Positions 18,001 through 27,814 of a stretch of DNA of 27,814 nucleotides are shown piece after piece (positions within the stretch are counted from its first letter, which is position 1; the number at the start of each line of letters is the position of its first letter). The notes under the pieces are model-generated. The model was not told where the DNA came from, searched no databases, and saw nothing but the letters and a program-made list of their open reading frames with translations. A program made the translations under genes and the position numbers. Location: positions 1 to 27,814 of the forward strand of contig MPUH01000969.1 of NCBI GenBank assembly GCA_001970955.1, given 5' to 3'. The DNA is from Stentor coeruleus. Its lineage: Eukaryota > Ciliophora > Heterotrichea > Heterotrichida > Stentoridae.

Positions 18001-19141
18001 CACGAAAAGCTGTAAAAGCTGACTTTGTCCTATTCAAGTAAATATTTTCAATAATACTAAGTATAACAACTCCTCCATCAAAGTAATTCATAATATCCCG
18101 ACAATAAGCTACAATCCCAATCCCAAGTATCTTCATGCCCATTTCTGCAATAAAAACATTAGTAAACGCATTATTCAAAGATACAAGTATAAAATCCATA
18201 TTAGCAGAAATCCCATAATGATCAAGACTTAAAACAATAGTATTAGCCACAACACATACCGTCATTAAAAAGTTGAAATAATTACTTTGAACAACTTTCC
18301 TCAAAGGACTTGTAACCTTTTGATACATTCCCCAAATCCCTTTATGCCATATCCTATACATCATTTCACTATAAAAATCTTTAAAATCCTTAAAATCGCT
18401 TCCTGGATCTACATCAGCAACACTAGACTCTCCTTTTACAACATCAGCTGCATAATCAAACGTCTTTTGTACCTTCACCATATCAGAAGTATAAGGAAAA
18501 AGCATTAAAAATGACTCTTTTCTTGAATATCTTTGTGTTAAAACTGAAAAAGTGTTATAAAAACTCAAATATTCATATTTCAACATAATAGCTTCTCTAC
18601 GATATTTCCAATATTCCCATATAGGGTCTACTTTATCATAAGGATTTTTATACAAAAACTTATAATTCATATTTTGAGATTTTGGGATGTCAATACGTAA
18701 TAGAGCTGGGAGGACATCTTTATAAGAATCGCTTTGAAGGGGAGTGTCATATATATTGATTACAGTTTTTTCAAACTTATCCCCATGTTTTATATGATTA
18801 ATCACACTTTTTGTCAATCTTAACGAGTTATGCATTCTTGATAATAAAGTTGTGACTATAGAAACTGGGTTTTCAAAGTTTTCTGTATATGATTTTAGGT
18901 TTTTTTGGGATATGGGCAGTCTATGGAAGGGTTCATGGATTGTATTGGAATGAGATTTTGATATACCACTACGGTCTCTTGTTTCAATTGGCGAAATGTT
19001 CCCTTCGATACTTTCTCTTTCTAAGTTGTTTGGCACTAGATATTCTATTGACCCTAAGTCTGTCGTTTTTTTGTTGGGTTTATAGAGATTGACTATAGAA
19101 TTGGTTTCAAAGATAAGACTGTTGTTAGCTGAAGCTTGCAT
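15083..19141 (-). CDS. Voltage-gated cation channel alpha subunit with only three six-TM repeats
   Basis: The ORF is intronless and 1352 aa long. It has three complete voltage-gated repeats: A (about 288-516), B (about 602-856) and C (about 912-1147). Each has S1-S6, an arginine-spaced S4 (for example R-V-V-R-I-F-R-I-L-R-V-L-R at 380-392) and a pore loop. Pore glutamates two residues before the conserved Trp are E471 (S-M-E-N-W), E802 (S-E-E-G-W) and E1101 (T-G-E-D-W), as in calcium channels. By motif style A, B and C resemble repeats II, III and IV of Cav/Nav channels. The 280 residues before A have no membrane segment and take the place of a I-II linker. After C comes an EF-hand-like segment (L-H-P-D-N-S-G-Y-V, 1218-1226) and a basic helix. 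The membrane is presumably plasma or ciliary. Four-repeat channels are usually 1700 aa or more, so repeat I appears absent. Confidence 0.9.
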   Translation of the reverse strand: MQASANNSLIFETNSIVNLYKPNKKTTDLGSIEYLVPNNLERESIEGNISPIETRDRSGISKSHSNTIHEPFHRLPISQKNLKSYTENFENPVSIVTTLLSRMHNSLRLTKSVINHIKHGDKFEKTVINIYDTPLQSDSYKDVLPALLRIDIPKSQNMNYKFLYKNPYDKVDPIWEYWKYRREAIMLKYEYLSFYNTFSVLTQRYSRKESFLMLFPYTSDMVKVQKTFDYAADVVKGESSVADVDPGSDFKDFKDFYSEMMYRIWHKGIWGMYQKVTSPLRKVVQSNYFNFLMTVCVVANTIVLSLDHYGISANMDFILVSLNNAFTNVFIAEMGMKILGIGIVAYCRDIMNYFDGGVVILSIIENIYLNRTKSAFTAFRVVRIFRILRVLRIARLFRYLRSMTHILHILGKSMSKFIYLFLLLMLFLCIYSLIAMQVFGGKFSFPQGKPRSNFDGFHWSFITTFQVLSMENWQSILYDSMRSTVGYSSCLFLISWIILGNYVFLNLFLAILLDSFSEASNNESKNEGSILLSNNSKKKKNREEKMRIIENMNSESDDDEFITTIIERKPPLQSGFQGKSYFIFSENNAFRKLCIIIYTSKHFEVFILILISITSLKLAFDTYLINSSAKVQDVSAKIDMAFTSMYLGEFIIKSVSLGLVLGKKSYLHDYWNYIDFAIVVASIIDFSISSINISQIKIVRLLRTLRPLRYISHNLSMKIVVTALLESLIAIMNVAVVLVIIWLMFAILAISLFGGKLYSCTNSLLITMTECISAGYKWEAYSPNYDNVINAMISLFILSSEEGWPIIMDQAIDGKDIGQAPSLNYNQYAAYYFVVFIMVSSFFFMNLFIAVVFEKFTEARNNQSSLAASILTKEQMLWIELQHLIVKSTPNIDFSSKPKNAFRGLMYNISKNVWFKISVILVIMLNMIQMALVYDGATKEYTSALDTLNLAFTCFFILEAFIKIIGIGFNNYFQSNSNKFDMFVVLTSILDLVLTNSLNSTISLLRMGPQLIRIIRVLRVSRLVRLFKSLNSLKNLIDVIGYSLPAIANVLSLLFLIFFIYAVVGVNLFGTVMTGNIIGPFTNFNNFGNAMILLLRCSTGEDWFNIMYDCNKAQDMAVCAVFFISFITITTFIMLNLFIMVIIQNYEEHEGNPESVLRIFTKEVRKIKMFWSIYAKKSDGIRVHYNELVPLMQELEELGITKDMETDQVLRILRFTELHPDNSGYVYYNDFLYAILKKKYIKRANTTYYRKLVANEEAKTKKEINKIIAKERKKIEKESCIQLVASGNFFLRTMYLRSIFKNWKGYAIKRIEKRGNCKRSLSITPAYSECIDPGMNSYKSEIDQDKESLISE

Positions 19142-20154
19142 ATTTTAATAAGGGAATTATTATAACTTTTTATTGAAGTGGAGGGAAAGAATTTTTTTTT
19201 GTTTGGTCATGCATTGTTTTAAAAGTTGTGTGGAAGGTTTTAGGAATTGGGCTGATTATGGGATTGAATTATTGCAGAGATTTAGGATGTCTGGATTAGA
19301 TTTTTTTAGGATTTTTGTGGTGAAAATTGGCGAATTTTCAGAAATAAAAAATTTGGGGTAGGATTTTTTGTTTTGATAGGAAGAGCGGATGATTTGATTT
19401 TTTAAGAAAATGGGTGTTAGGGTGTTAGTTGTTTTTTGTGTTTTCATGTGTTAGAGATTGGGTGTTAAGGTTTTGGTAATGATTTTTGATAATAAGTTTG
19501 ATTTTTTGAACATAAGGGTTTTAAAATTTACTATATGATGTTTTAGAAATTATATACTTTAAGACAAAGTTTTAGCATATAAAGAAGTACTTTAAAGATT
19601 ATACATTTTCAGTGAAATTTGAATAAAATGTATCATAGCCAATTCTAATATTACTTAAATATACTAAACCACTTCATCTTTCTTAGCCAATATCTCTAAC
19701 AGTATAAAAGTTTATCTCTAAGTAAAAACCATAAACCTAAACCTAAAATCTTATACAGAATCCCAAACAAAAAAACCCTATTCAAATCCCACCAACACAA
19801 TCACTATCTTTATCAAAATCCTACATCCTGCAAATAAAATCCCAACATTCTTGACTTATCGTTAATATCATAAAATATCTTAAAGTCCTCAAATCCTTTC
19901 TAATCTTCATCATAACATAAACCCCTATCTTCCTCTTCAAAAAATCGCATTTAATTAACTAAATAAAAATCTCATCTCTTCTAAAAACTTCTTCTAACAC
20001 CCTTCTTATAAAATTCAAATCACATAATCCTAAAACTCTTTTCAATAATTCCTACTTCTAAACCCATAATTTTTCTTCTAATTCAATCAAAAACCTTCTT
20101 TATAATTTCCATACCTTCCTTTTCTCTTATTGGTGTAAGAGTGGACTATAAAAA
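19142..20154. promoter_or_regulatory. Divergent intergenic region between channel and eL28 genes
   Basis: No gene seen. The left half (19142-19520) is G-rich and C-poor, and the right half (19660-20154) is C-rich and G-poor (16 C and 2 G at 19801-19860). It must contain both promoters. Telomere-like motifs lie at 19412-19428 (G-strand) and 19994-20003 (CTAACACCCT, C-strand). ACTATAAAAA immediately before the eL28 ATG could be a TATA-like or initiator element. Confidence 0.55.
19412..19428 (+). repeat. Two-unit telomere-like repeat (TGTTAGGG)
   Basis: GGGTGTTAGGGTGTTAG lies in the G-rich right flank of the channel gene, with a degenerate third match GGGTGTTAAGG at 19460-19470. It is the same motif and orientation as at 10293. 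Confidence 0.5.
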
Positions 20155-20562
20155 ATGGCAGGAGTATCATCAGACGTACTTTGGGAACTTCTTAAAGACA
20201 ATAACTCGTTTCTTATCAGGAAAAATGGTAACGATTTCTCAACTGACCCATACAACATGTTGAATGCTCATAAGCAGAAATTTGCTGGCATTGCTTCAAA
20301 TTCAGGTGTCGGGGTAGGATCAAGGAAAAAAGGTGACCCAGTAGTTCTTAGGCTTAAGAAATTGAGGAAGAATCAGCCAAAGAAAAATCATCATGAAGAC
20401 ACAGTTGCCATTAAAAGAGGAGGCTTTGCTGGACCTGCTAGAAATGCTTTGAAAGGGATTGTTGAGTCTAGGAATACTACACTTGTTAAAGTTGCCCTAG
20501 AAAGAATGAAGAAACTTCATAGCACTGAAGTACCAAAAAAAGTTATTAGTAGGAAGCATTAG
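20155..20562 (+). CDS. RPL28: Large-subunit ribosomal protein eL28
   Basis: The 135-aa basic protein matches eL28 (human RPL28 has 137 aa). The N-terminus D-V-L-W-E-L-L-K-D-N-N-S-F-L-I-R-K-N corresponds to the conserved W-x-x-x-x-x-N-S-S-F-L-I-K-R-N block and is followed by F-S-T-D-P-Y-N, like Y-S-T-E-P-N-N. The C-terminal half is Lys/Arg-rich, as expected for an rRNA-binding protein. It is a cytosolic 60S ribosome component. No intron is needed. Codon use is more G/C-rich at third positions than in the neighbours, as expected for a highly expressed gene. The start is the first ATG, preceded by ACTATAAAAA. Confidence 0.93.
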   Translation: MAGVSSDVLWELLKDNNSFLIRKNGNDFSTDPYNMLNAHKQKFAGIASNSGVGVGSRKKGDPVVLRLKKLRKNQPKKNHHEDTVAIKRGGFAGPARNALKGIVESRNTTLVKVALERMKKLHSTEVPKKVISRKH

Positions 20563-21117
20563 AGTAATTATTAGATTTTTATGGAATTTCGGATGAGTTT
20601 AGAGTTGGGAAAGGAAATTTTGTGGGTTTTGAATGTGGTTTTTGTTGGAAGAGAGGATTTGGAATTTATGATTTAGACAAGGTTTTGGGGTTTGAAGGGA
20701 AAATTTTGATATGAGGTTTTTTGCTGGATGTTGTGAATTTTTAGGTTGGGTTGGTGAGATGGTGATTATAGGTTTAGCCTTTTTTTGGTTAAATGATTAT
20801 GTAGAGTGATATTGAAGATATTCATTGATAGTTATATAAAATGTATATCATAGCGAAATGAATACTAAATGGTGTTGTGATACAAAAAATGTAATCAATT
20901 ATTTTATGTATTTGTGATAATATATACATATTGAAAAAACAATATACATCTTATCATTCAACACCTTAAACCCTTATCTAAAAAATTATATCCCCAACCC
21001 CTTATCACCCTTATCATCTCCCTTATCTCCAAAACCTTCATCATCTATACTCAATTCCAAAATCCAAAACTATCTCAAACTCACACAATCTCTATCTAAT
21101 TAAAATGAAAAAAATCT
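20563..21117. other. Convergent intergenic region between eL28 and kinesin-13 genes
   Basis: No gene or RNA seen. It is G-rich and C-poor up to about 20820 (21 G and 1 C at 20641-20700), then A/T, then C-rich with almost no G from 20960 (none at 21001-21060). It probably holds both 3' ends; no terminator signal was recognised. Confidence 0.55.
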
Positions 21118-22714
<1,597 letters not shown>

Positions 22715-23305
22715 TTATTATTATCAGAAATTTTCATGGAGATTTCGAAAATCATTTGGTAAAAAGTGTTTTATAAGTTCTAATCTTGGGTTGGAAGAGA
22801 CTTTTAAGATTTAAAAGATGTGAAAGTTTCTGATTATTGGAGATATAAGCTTTTGGGGGTAAAGTTCAATAAAATAAGGGTTTTATGGGTTATCAACCTA
22901 AGAATACCCTTTTATATGTCACTTCATTGAAAAAAAATATTCTCTCATAATAGTATCCACTTAATCTTCAACCTAAAACCCCAAACTACCTACAAAAAAT
23001 CCCTTTAAGACTATTTCCATCTAAAAACTACATCAAAATCAAAAAANACCCTTTTATATGTCACTTCATTGAAAAAAAATATTCTCTCATAATAGTATCC
23101 ACTTAATCTTCAACCTAAAACCCAAAACTACCTACAAAAAATCCCTTTAAGACTATTTCCATCTAAAAACTACATCAAAATCAAAAAACTCACACAAAAC
23201 CTTCTATCTCTTATCATATTCAAATACTTATCTAACTAATAATACGTAATGTATTAAAACNACTCACACAAAACCTTCTATCTCTTATCATATTCAAATA
23301 CTTAT
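22715..23305. other. Intergenic stretch inflated by two duplicated segments
   Basis: No gene seen. The left part is G-biased (upstream of the kinesin gene), the rest C-rich and G-poor. Two segments occur twice, each pair separated by a single N (see repeats). If these are collapsed, the true spacer is about 375 nt. Confidence 0.65.
22906..23188. repeat. 141-nt direct duplication flanking an N at 23047
   Basis: Copy 1 is 22906-23046 and copy 2 is 23048-23188, equal in length and with a single mismatch (about 23007 against 23149). The only base between them is an N. This is what results when two contigs whose ends overlap are placed side by side without merging, so it is probably not a biological tandem repeat. 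Confidence 0.9.
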
Positions 23306-23334
23306 CTAACTAATAATACGTAATGTATTAAAAC
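23188..23334. repeat. 73-nt direct duplication flanking an N at 23261
   Basis: Copy 1 is 23188-23260 and copy 2 is 23262-23334, identical as read, with a single N between. Copy 2 contains the last codons and stop of the SR-like gene. The structure matches the 141-nt case and is likely an unmerged contig overlap. Confidence 0.9.
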
Positions 23335-23800
23335 TCATCATAAGAACCTTGTTATACCGTTCAGGACTTTTAACCCTAGCTCGAAACCGATTTTTTTCTT
23401 TCCTCAAATTATCTAAAATCATATCATTTTTAATCTCGAGCTTCTGTCCGCTTTCATTTTTCTCTTTATTCTTGCATTCTTTAGCTATATGCCCAAGTTC
23501 TCTACATATATAACACTCTAGTTCTCCTCTAGGTAAGTTTTTGCTTATAGGCTGAGGGATTGAAGTTTTCATATTAGGTTTTTCTGGTTTCTTTTTACTC
23601 CATTCTATATTGACAACATTCCCAAAAATCTCTTTACCATGAAGAGCTGCTTTCGCTTGTTTAGCTGATTCGATAATGTCGTAATCCACAAAGGCGAAAT
23701 TCCCTTTGACGTCTACTCGACACTTGCCGTACCTGTCGAAAAAAGCGTGAATATCTTTGGCTGTGGTGGACCTTGAAATGTTCCCAACAAATAAACTCAT
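23306..23800 (-). CDS. SR-like RNA-binding protein (RRM plus CCHC zinc knuckle)
   Basis: The 164-aa protein has an N-terminal RRM (residues 1-70) with RNP2 L-F-V-G-N-I (3-8) and RNP1 K-G-N-F-A-F-V-D-Y (32-40), and then a CCHC zinc knuckle C96-x2-C99-x4-H104-x4-C109. This order is that of SRSF7 and plant RSZ-type splicing factors, which bind exonic RNA and help spliceosome assembly in the nucleus. The C-terminal 50 residues are Lys/Arg/Glu-rich but lack a true RS-dipeptide tract, so it is SR-like only. RBM4/lark-type proteins share the RRM-knuckle order and are an alternative. The last codons and the stop lie in the 73-nt segment that the assembly shows twice, but the frame itself is intact. 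Confidence 0.87.
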   Translation of the reverse strand: MSLFVGNISRSTTAKDIHAFFDRYGKCRVDVKGNFAFVDYDIIESAKQAKAALHGKEIFGNVVNIEWSKKKPEKPNMKTSIPQPISKNLPRGELECYICRELGHIAKECKNKEKNESGQKLEIKNDMILDNLRKEKNRFRARVKSPERYNKVLMMSFNTLRIIS

Positions 23801-24024
23801 TATTACAAAGATGATACGAATATGAAAAAAAATATGTATTTAAGTTTATATTTTAAATACAACTCGACTATATAAGTTATTTTTATTATAAATCCTTTTA
23901 AAAAAATAGTTTTAATATTATTTTAGGTTGGGTTATATGATCAGAATTGTAAATAAATTCACTTGTTTATTATAATGATTAATTTATCTCTATACAATCT
24001 TCTGAGTATACTCATCAAAATTCC

Positions 24025-24525
24025 CTAAGTATTTCCTTTCATACCAACAGCAAAAGCATGTTCACCAAGCATAATTTTATCTGTAATCCTTATGCTCTCA
24101 GTTGAAATTTTCCTATTTTCAATAGCATCTAGCCTATTCTGTTTTTTTCTAAGTGAAATCCCTGAAGTTTGATTCCTAAACCCTTCAGTTTTAGATATTT
24201 TTTTTATCGACAAACCCATCCTTTCTCTAGGTGATAAACAGCTAAAATCTCTTGGATTTTTAGATGTTTCAGCTGCAATCCCAGAAATCTTCATGCTTCT
24301 CTGTCTTAAAGATACACTATTACAAACATTCTGACGTCGGGCAACTGGACTATTATTAAACAAAGTATTAAGCAAAGAATTTCTTACTGGACAACGTAAG
24401 GTTTTAGCGAAAAATGTTCTTGGACTTGGAGGCGAATTTCGAGGTGAAAATCTGTTCCATGATTCCCAGTTGAGTGAAATTACAAAATTCTTGTTGTTTG
24501 AAGGATATGATGTTATTGATTGCAT
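24025..24525 (-). CDS. Ser/Arg/Pro-containing protein of unknown function
   Basis: The frame is open to the left of a TTG at 24711, but the first ATG is at 24525, giving 166 aa; the AT-rich sequence before it reads like non-coding DNA. The product is basic, with S-P-R-N-S-P-P-S-P-R (about 31-40) and L-S-P-R-E-R, sites of the Ser-Pro type that proline-directed kinases use, and no recognised domain or membrane segment. Probably a real, fast-evolving protein; function unknown. Confidence 0.55.
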   Translation of the reverse strand: MQSITSYPSNNKNFVISLNWESWNRFSPRNSPPSPRTFFAKTLRCPVRNSLLNTLFNNSPVARRQNVCNSVSLRQRSMKISGIAAETSKNPRDFSCLSPRERMGLSIKKISKTEGFRNQTSGISLRKKQNRLDAIENRKISTESIRITDKIMLGEHAFAVGMKGNT

Positions 24526-25146
24526 TTTTATATTATTTTTACTGTAAAAATAGGAAATATTGTGTTTTCTTTGAATATTTGCAGAATTAGGTTCATGAGT
24601 ATGATTAAGAATGATAAAAGCGATTATTTTTATTATTACGAAAATTTGCTTTCTTCGTTGAAAGCTAATCTTTTTACTTAACCATTCAAGAAAAATTGCT
24701 ATCGAAATCAATTCAAAAATTGATAATTAACTTAAATTTAAATGATTATTTGATTCAAAAATGCTTTTATATGCATATAATGTATAATATTCACTGTATT
24801 AGAAATTAAAAATCAGCAAACTTTAGAATTTTTCTTTATATCATAGATACTAAAATAAGCAATATACCTTATTCTACAATTTTCAAAACTTATTTCTCTT
24901 TCTAATCATTAAATAATTTTTATTAATATTTTCTCATTTTTACTCCCTTCTATATAAAATATCCTTTTCAAAAACTTATTTTTTCTCTATCCAATCCTTA
25001 TAATACATAGAAATCTGATTCACATTTATATCTGATAATATATAATAGACTGTGGAGAAAGTAAAAAAGTATGGCCATTTAAAATTACAAGTAAAAACCT
25101 CTAAAAAAAAATTCTTTTGCTAGGGATAACCATATCTTAAGACTAA

Positions 25147-25800
25147 AGTAAATGTAAACTTAAACTGATTTTTGATGAGGAAAACGAGAAAAGACTTTCT
25201 CAAATTAAAGTTAAGGAATTATGTCTTTTGATTATAGATTTTGCCTTAGAAAAAATAAGCCTTCTGGTTTATTATAAGAGAGTTTATTGTGGTTTATAAA
25301 AATTTTGAATTGTGAAAATTTTTGCTATTCATGACCTTGTTGGGATGATTTAGGGTAATGCAGAATTATGCGNTTATGCGACTCTTAATGAGCTTATAGG
25401 AAATTTAAGGAAATCATTAGTAAATTCGATTTTGACTCTTCATGGAATAAAATGAAAGATTATATTTTGTTTATAAATTATAAGTTTTTATTAGGAATTT
25501 AGATAAAAAGAACTTGAAAAAAAGGAAATATTGTTGAATAGAGGCAAGGACACAAGCACTTCAAGAAGAGAGCTAGTAAGGCAACAGCTAATTATTACAG
25601 AAAATAATGAAGAGTTGTCTAGTATTATTGTCTAAAGGCTTCACTATAAAATTAGTTCAAAAAAAGCCAAATCTTTAGATATTGTCCGCCTTGATAGAAA
25701 ATTATATTTGGAAATTGCATAAGGTATAGAGAAAGATTGGATAATTTTATTAATGAAAATCATAGAAGATATAATTTTATTGTGTAGTTGAATGATTCTT
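25147..25800 (+). pseudogene. Possible decayed coding sequence, interrupted
   Basis: One frame is open for 50 codons (25147-25296) with a mixed, charged composition (D-E-E-N-E-K-R-L-S-Q-I-K-V-K-E-L). After stops it continues in protein-like segments across the N at 25373. Another charged segment (E-N-N-E-E-L-S-S-I-I-V) lies in 25510-25630, followed by TAA-interrupted reading. No family is recognised. In AT-rich DNA such runs can be chance, so confidence is low. Confidence 0.25.
25366..25380. other. Contig join: N at 25373 between two copies of TTATGCG
   Basis: TTATGCG (25366-25372), N, TTATGCG (25374-25380). It has the same form as the two longer N-centred duplications, but the overlap is only 7 nt, so the join itself may be wrong. 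Confidence 0.75.
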
Positions 25801-26579
25801 TCAAAGACCTCATCATTTTAAAACTCGATTATGATCTCAAAAAGAATATAAAGTAATTGCCACAGGTGGCTGCTGTATATAACTATTTAAATCAGAAATT
25901 TTTATAGGAATAACTGTAATTGATTTCACAAGCATAATTTTCAAATTGATCTACATTAAAAAAGGAAAAATTTGACATAAAATGAACTATCACAAAATAT
26001 ATCATATTTTCAGCTTTATCACTCTTTTAACTTTAATTATAGATTAATTGAATAATATATAGAAGAACTAATTCTTGTAAAGTTATTCTTTTGGTATAAA
26101 TAAATTTGAGACTATAACTATTTTAGTATTTGTAGATATAATTTAAAAACTTTTTTATTAATATAAGTTGATATTTATATTTTAGAAACTATATGTCTAG
26201 AAAAAGATAATGATATTTTTACATAAGCAAAATTCTATTTTAAAAATACATAACCATAAGTTTTTACTTTAGATTATTATATAAAAAAAATAATTTATAA
26301 GCTAATGAGGTTTAATGCTCAGTTTATGCTACATATTCTGTGCGTATTTTCCAAAATTTTTTATAAATATTCATGTTGAAATTTGAATTAATTTTTGAGC
26401 AAATACTCAAAACTCAAATTACAAAAGATATCAACAAACATAATTAAATCTTACTACTCAGACATATTTATTTAATCAAAAAATCATTATTTGCACAATA
26501 TCAGCCATTTATTATTTTATACTCATATCACTTATTTATTAATGTGATTTATCACTCTTAAATTTGTAAATAACATAAA

Positions 26580-27367
26580 ATTCAAATATCTATTTTATAT
26601 TATCAGGACCAATGTAAAGCCACATAAGCTTATTTTTACAAGCAAATAACATTTATCACTATAACTCATAATTGAAGTAAATTCTTCAGCTTCAATACTG
26701 ACACTTTTTTCATTCAAAAGTTAAAAGTTTGTAAGTATTGTACTGACCAAGGTCCAGGAAGAAGTTTTTTTCCAGCTTCATCAATTGAGAAAAATTACAG
26801 GCAGCATACTTCTTCATATCTAATCAAAGCACAAAAGAATTGTCTAGACTATATAGAAAATAAAGCGAAATCTTGAGTTGATATACCGCGAAGAAGGTAT
26901 ATTAAAAGGATTTCACTTCCAAGGTTTACCTAATGTGTATCACCGATAATAGTGAGATAAGAAAAGGAAATTTTCAAAGGACTCTGCAGCTTTTTTATAG
27001 AAAAAATTAGAAATCTAGACTTTATAGATAAAAGCATGCTAAAATTCCTTTCCGCCCAGGTACAGCCCACGATAATTTTCACTGATTTTTGTATTTGCAG
27101 TTTTCCTTTTAATGAAATAGTGAGTTTTGGTCTAAAATTGCCCATTCTAAGTTTTCTAAGATAAGGAAAAATCTCTTTGATCTTTTGTTATTAAATCAAA
27201 ATAAGCTATTGAGTGATCTAATAAAAAAACTGCTTTATTGCTCATGTTTAGTTTTTTGGAGATTCAAAATTGATATTTTTTATCTGAACAGAGGAAAAAT
27301 GCTTTTTATTCTGCTGAGTTGCCAGAAAAGCTTTTCGTATTTCATATTTAAAAGTTTACATTGGTAA
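26580..27367 (+). pseudogene. Decayed protein-coding gene of unknown family
   Basis: A single + frame from 26580 to 27161 (194 codons) has five in-frame stops (26625, 26673, 26874, 26931, 26958). Two long open runs remain, of 66 and 67 codons, with varied composition, including a C-x2-C (K-V-C-K-Y-C-T-D-Q-G). From about 27116 another + frame is open for 83 codons to the stop at 27365, as if a frameshift had occurred. Runs this long are not expected by chance at this base composition. I do not recognise the protein. A decayed mobile element or a dead host gene are both possible; the antisense frame at 26930-27145 is judged a shadow. Confidence 0.35.
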
Positions 27368-27814
27368 AATAAAAAATGCAAAATATGCTTTGAGTATTAC
27401 TTAAAATCTTGGGATGATTTGTTTGTTAATTTGTAATTATTATTTAGAGTAACATTAATTTTTAATATCATTTAGTAGAAGAGTTTGAATTATTTTATGT
27501 TAGCATATAGATAGAACATAACAAAATAGGTTGTTTTATGGTTTATTATAAGTGAATCAAGGCAACTTTAATAGAATTCTGGATCATGAAGAAAGTAAAA
27601 GGTAATAAACTATAATTTTTTTAATAGACTCTCACTTTACATTAGGGAACTTATATTATTATTAGACAACTCAAGCATATAAAGTTGATATGATCCTTTT
27701 ATTTAAAGGAAAATTAAAAGACTTTAGAAATTGTGTGTGAAATATTACTACATGCAAGAAATAAAGACAATTTTAGAGTCTATAATAAATATATGCCTTC
27801 ATACACTAAAGTAC

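Larger units (their letters stand above)
24526..27814. other. Gene-poor AT-rich tail of the window
   Basis: About 3.3 kb without any intact gene. The strong C-rich/G-rich flank pattern seen elsewhere is absent or weak. Two zones (25147-25800 and 26580-27367) show interrupted coding-like frames. An N at 25373 marks a contig join. No RNA gene or terminal inverted repeat was found by eye. Confidence 0.5.

Noticed and set aside
24526-24711. Extension of the 166-aa - strand gene to an upstream TTG
   Set aside because: No ATG in the extension and its Ile/Phe/Lys-rich composition looks like translated non-coding DNA.
26930-27145. 71-codon - strand frame
   Set aside because: It is antisense to the coding-like + strand run in the decayed gene and has no features of its own.

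Overview
The window looks like macronuclear (somatic) DNA of a heterotrich ciliate, most probably Stentor. It is AT-rich and gene-dense. Long genes read in the standard genetic code: tryptophans are TGG, TAA/TAG never occur inside the long ORFs, and all three stop codons end genes. Two genes become intact only when 15- or 16-nt GTA...AG introns are removed, and such tiny introns are the hallmark of Stentor. Genus assignment is inference; the tiny introns and standard code are seen directly.

Layout, left to right: a partial kinesin-light-chain-like TPR protein (-, off the left edge); a divergent Skp1-family protein with one 15-nt intron (-); an R1R2R3 Myb protein (-); a 602-aa coiled-coil protein (-); a small unknown protein (+); a gene-free stretch holding a GC-richer island that may be a structured RNA; an unknown 238-aa protein (+); a Sen1/senataxin-like SF1 helicase (+); a RING-CH membrane E3 ligase (+); a voltage-gated cation channel with only three six-TM repeats (-), convergent with the ligase and 48 nt from it; ribosomal protein eL28 (+); a kinesin-13 with three tiny introns (-); an RRM plus zinc-knuckle SR-like protein (-); an unknown Ser-Pro-rich protein (-). 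The last 3.3 kb has no intact gene and appears to hold decayed coding sequence.

The genes are housekeeping or regulatory genes of unrelated pathways: ubiquitination (Skp1-like, RING-CH), RNA metabolism (Sen1-like, SR-like), translation (eL28), microtubule dynamics (kinesin-13), transcription (Myb) and excitability (channel). They do not form an operon.

The most striking large-scale signal is a saw-tooth strand asymmetry. On the + strand each gene unit begins C-rich and G-poor on its left and ends G-rich and C-poor on its right, whatever the gene's direction, and resets abruptly between units. Short matches to the heterotrich telomere repeat sit in several of these flanks, in the polarity expected of chromosome ends. 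The other main observations are the three-repeat channel and three single-N joins flanked by duplicated sequence, which look like assembly artefacts.
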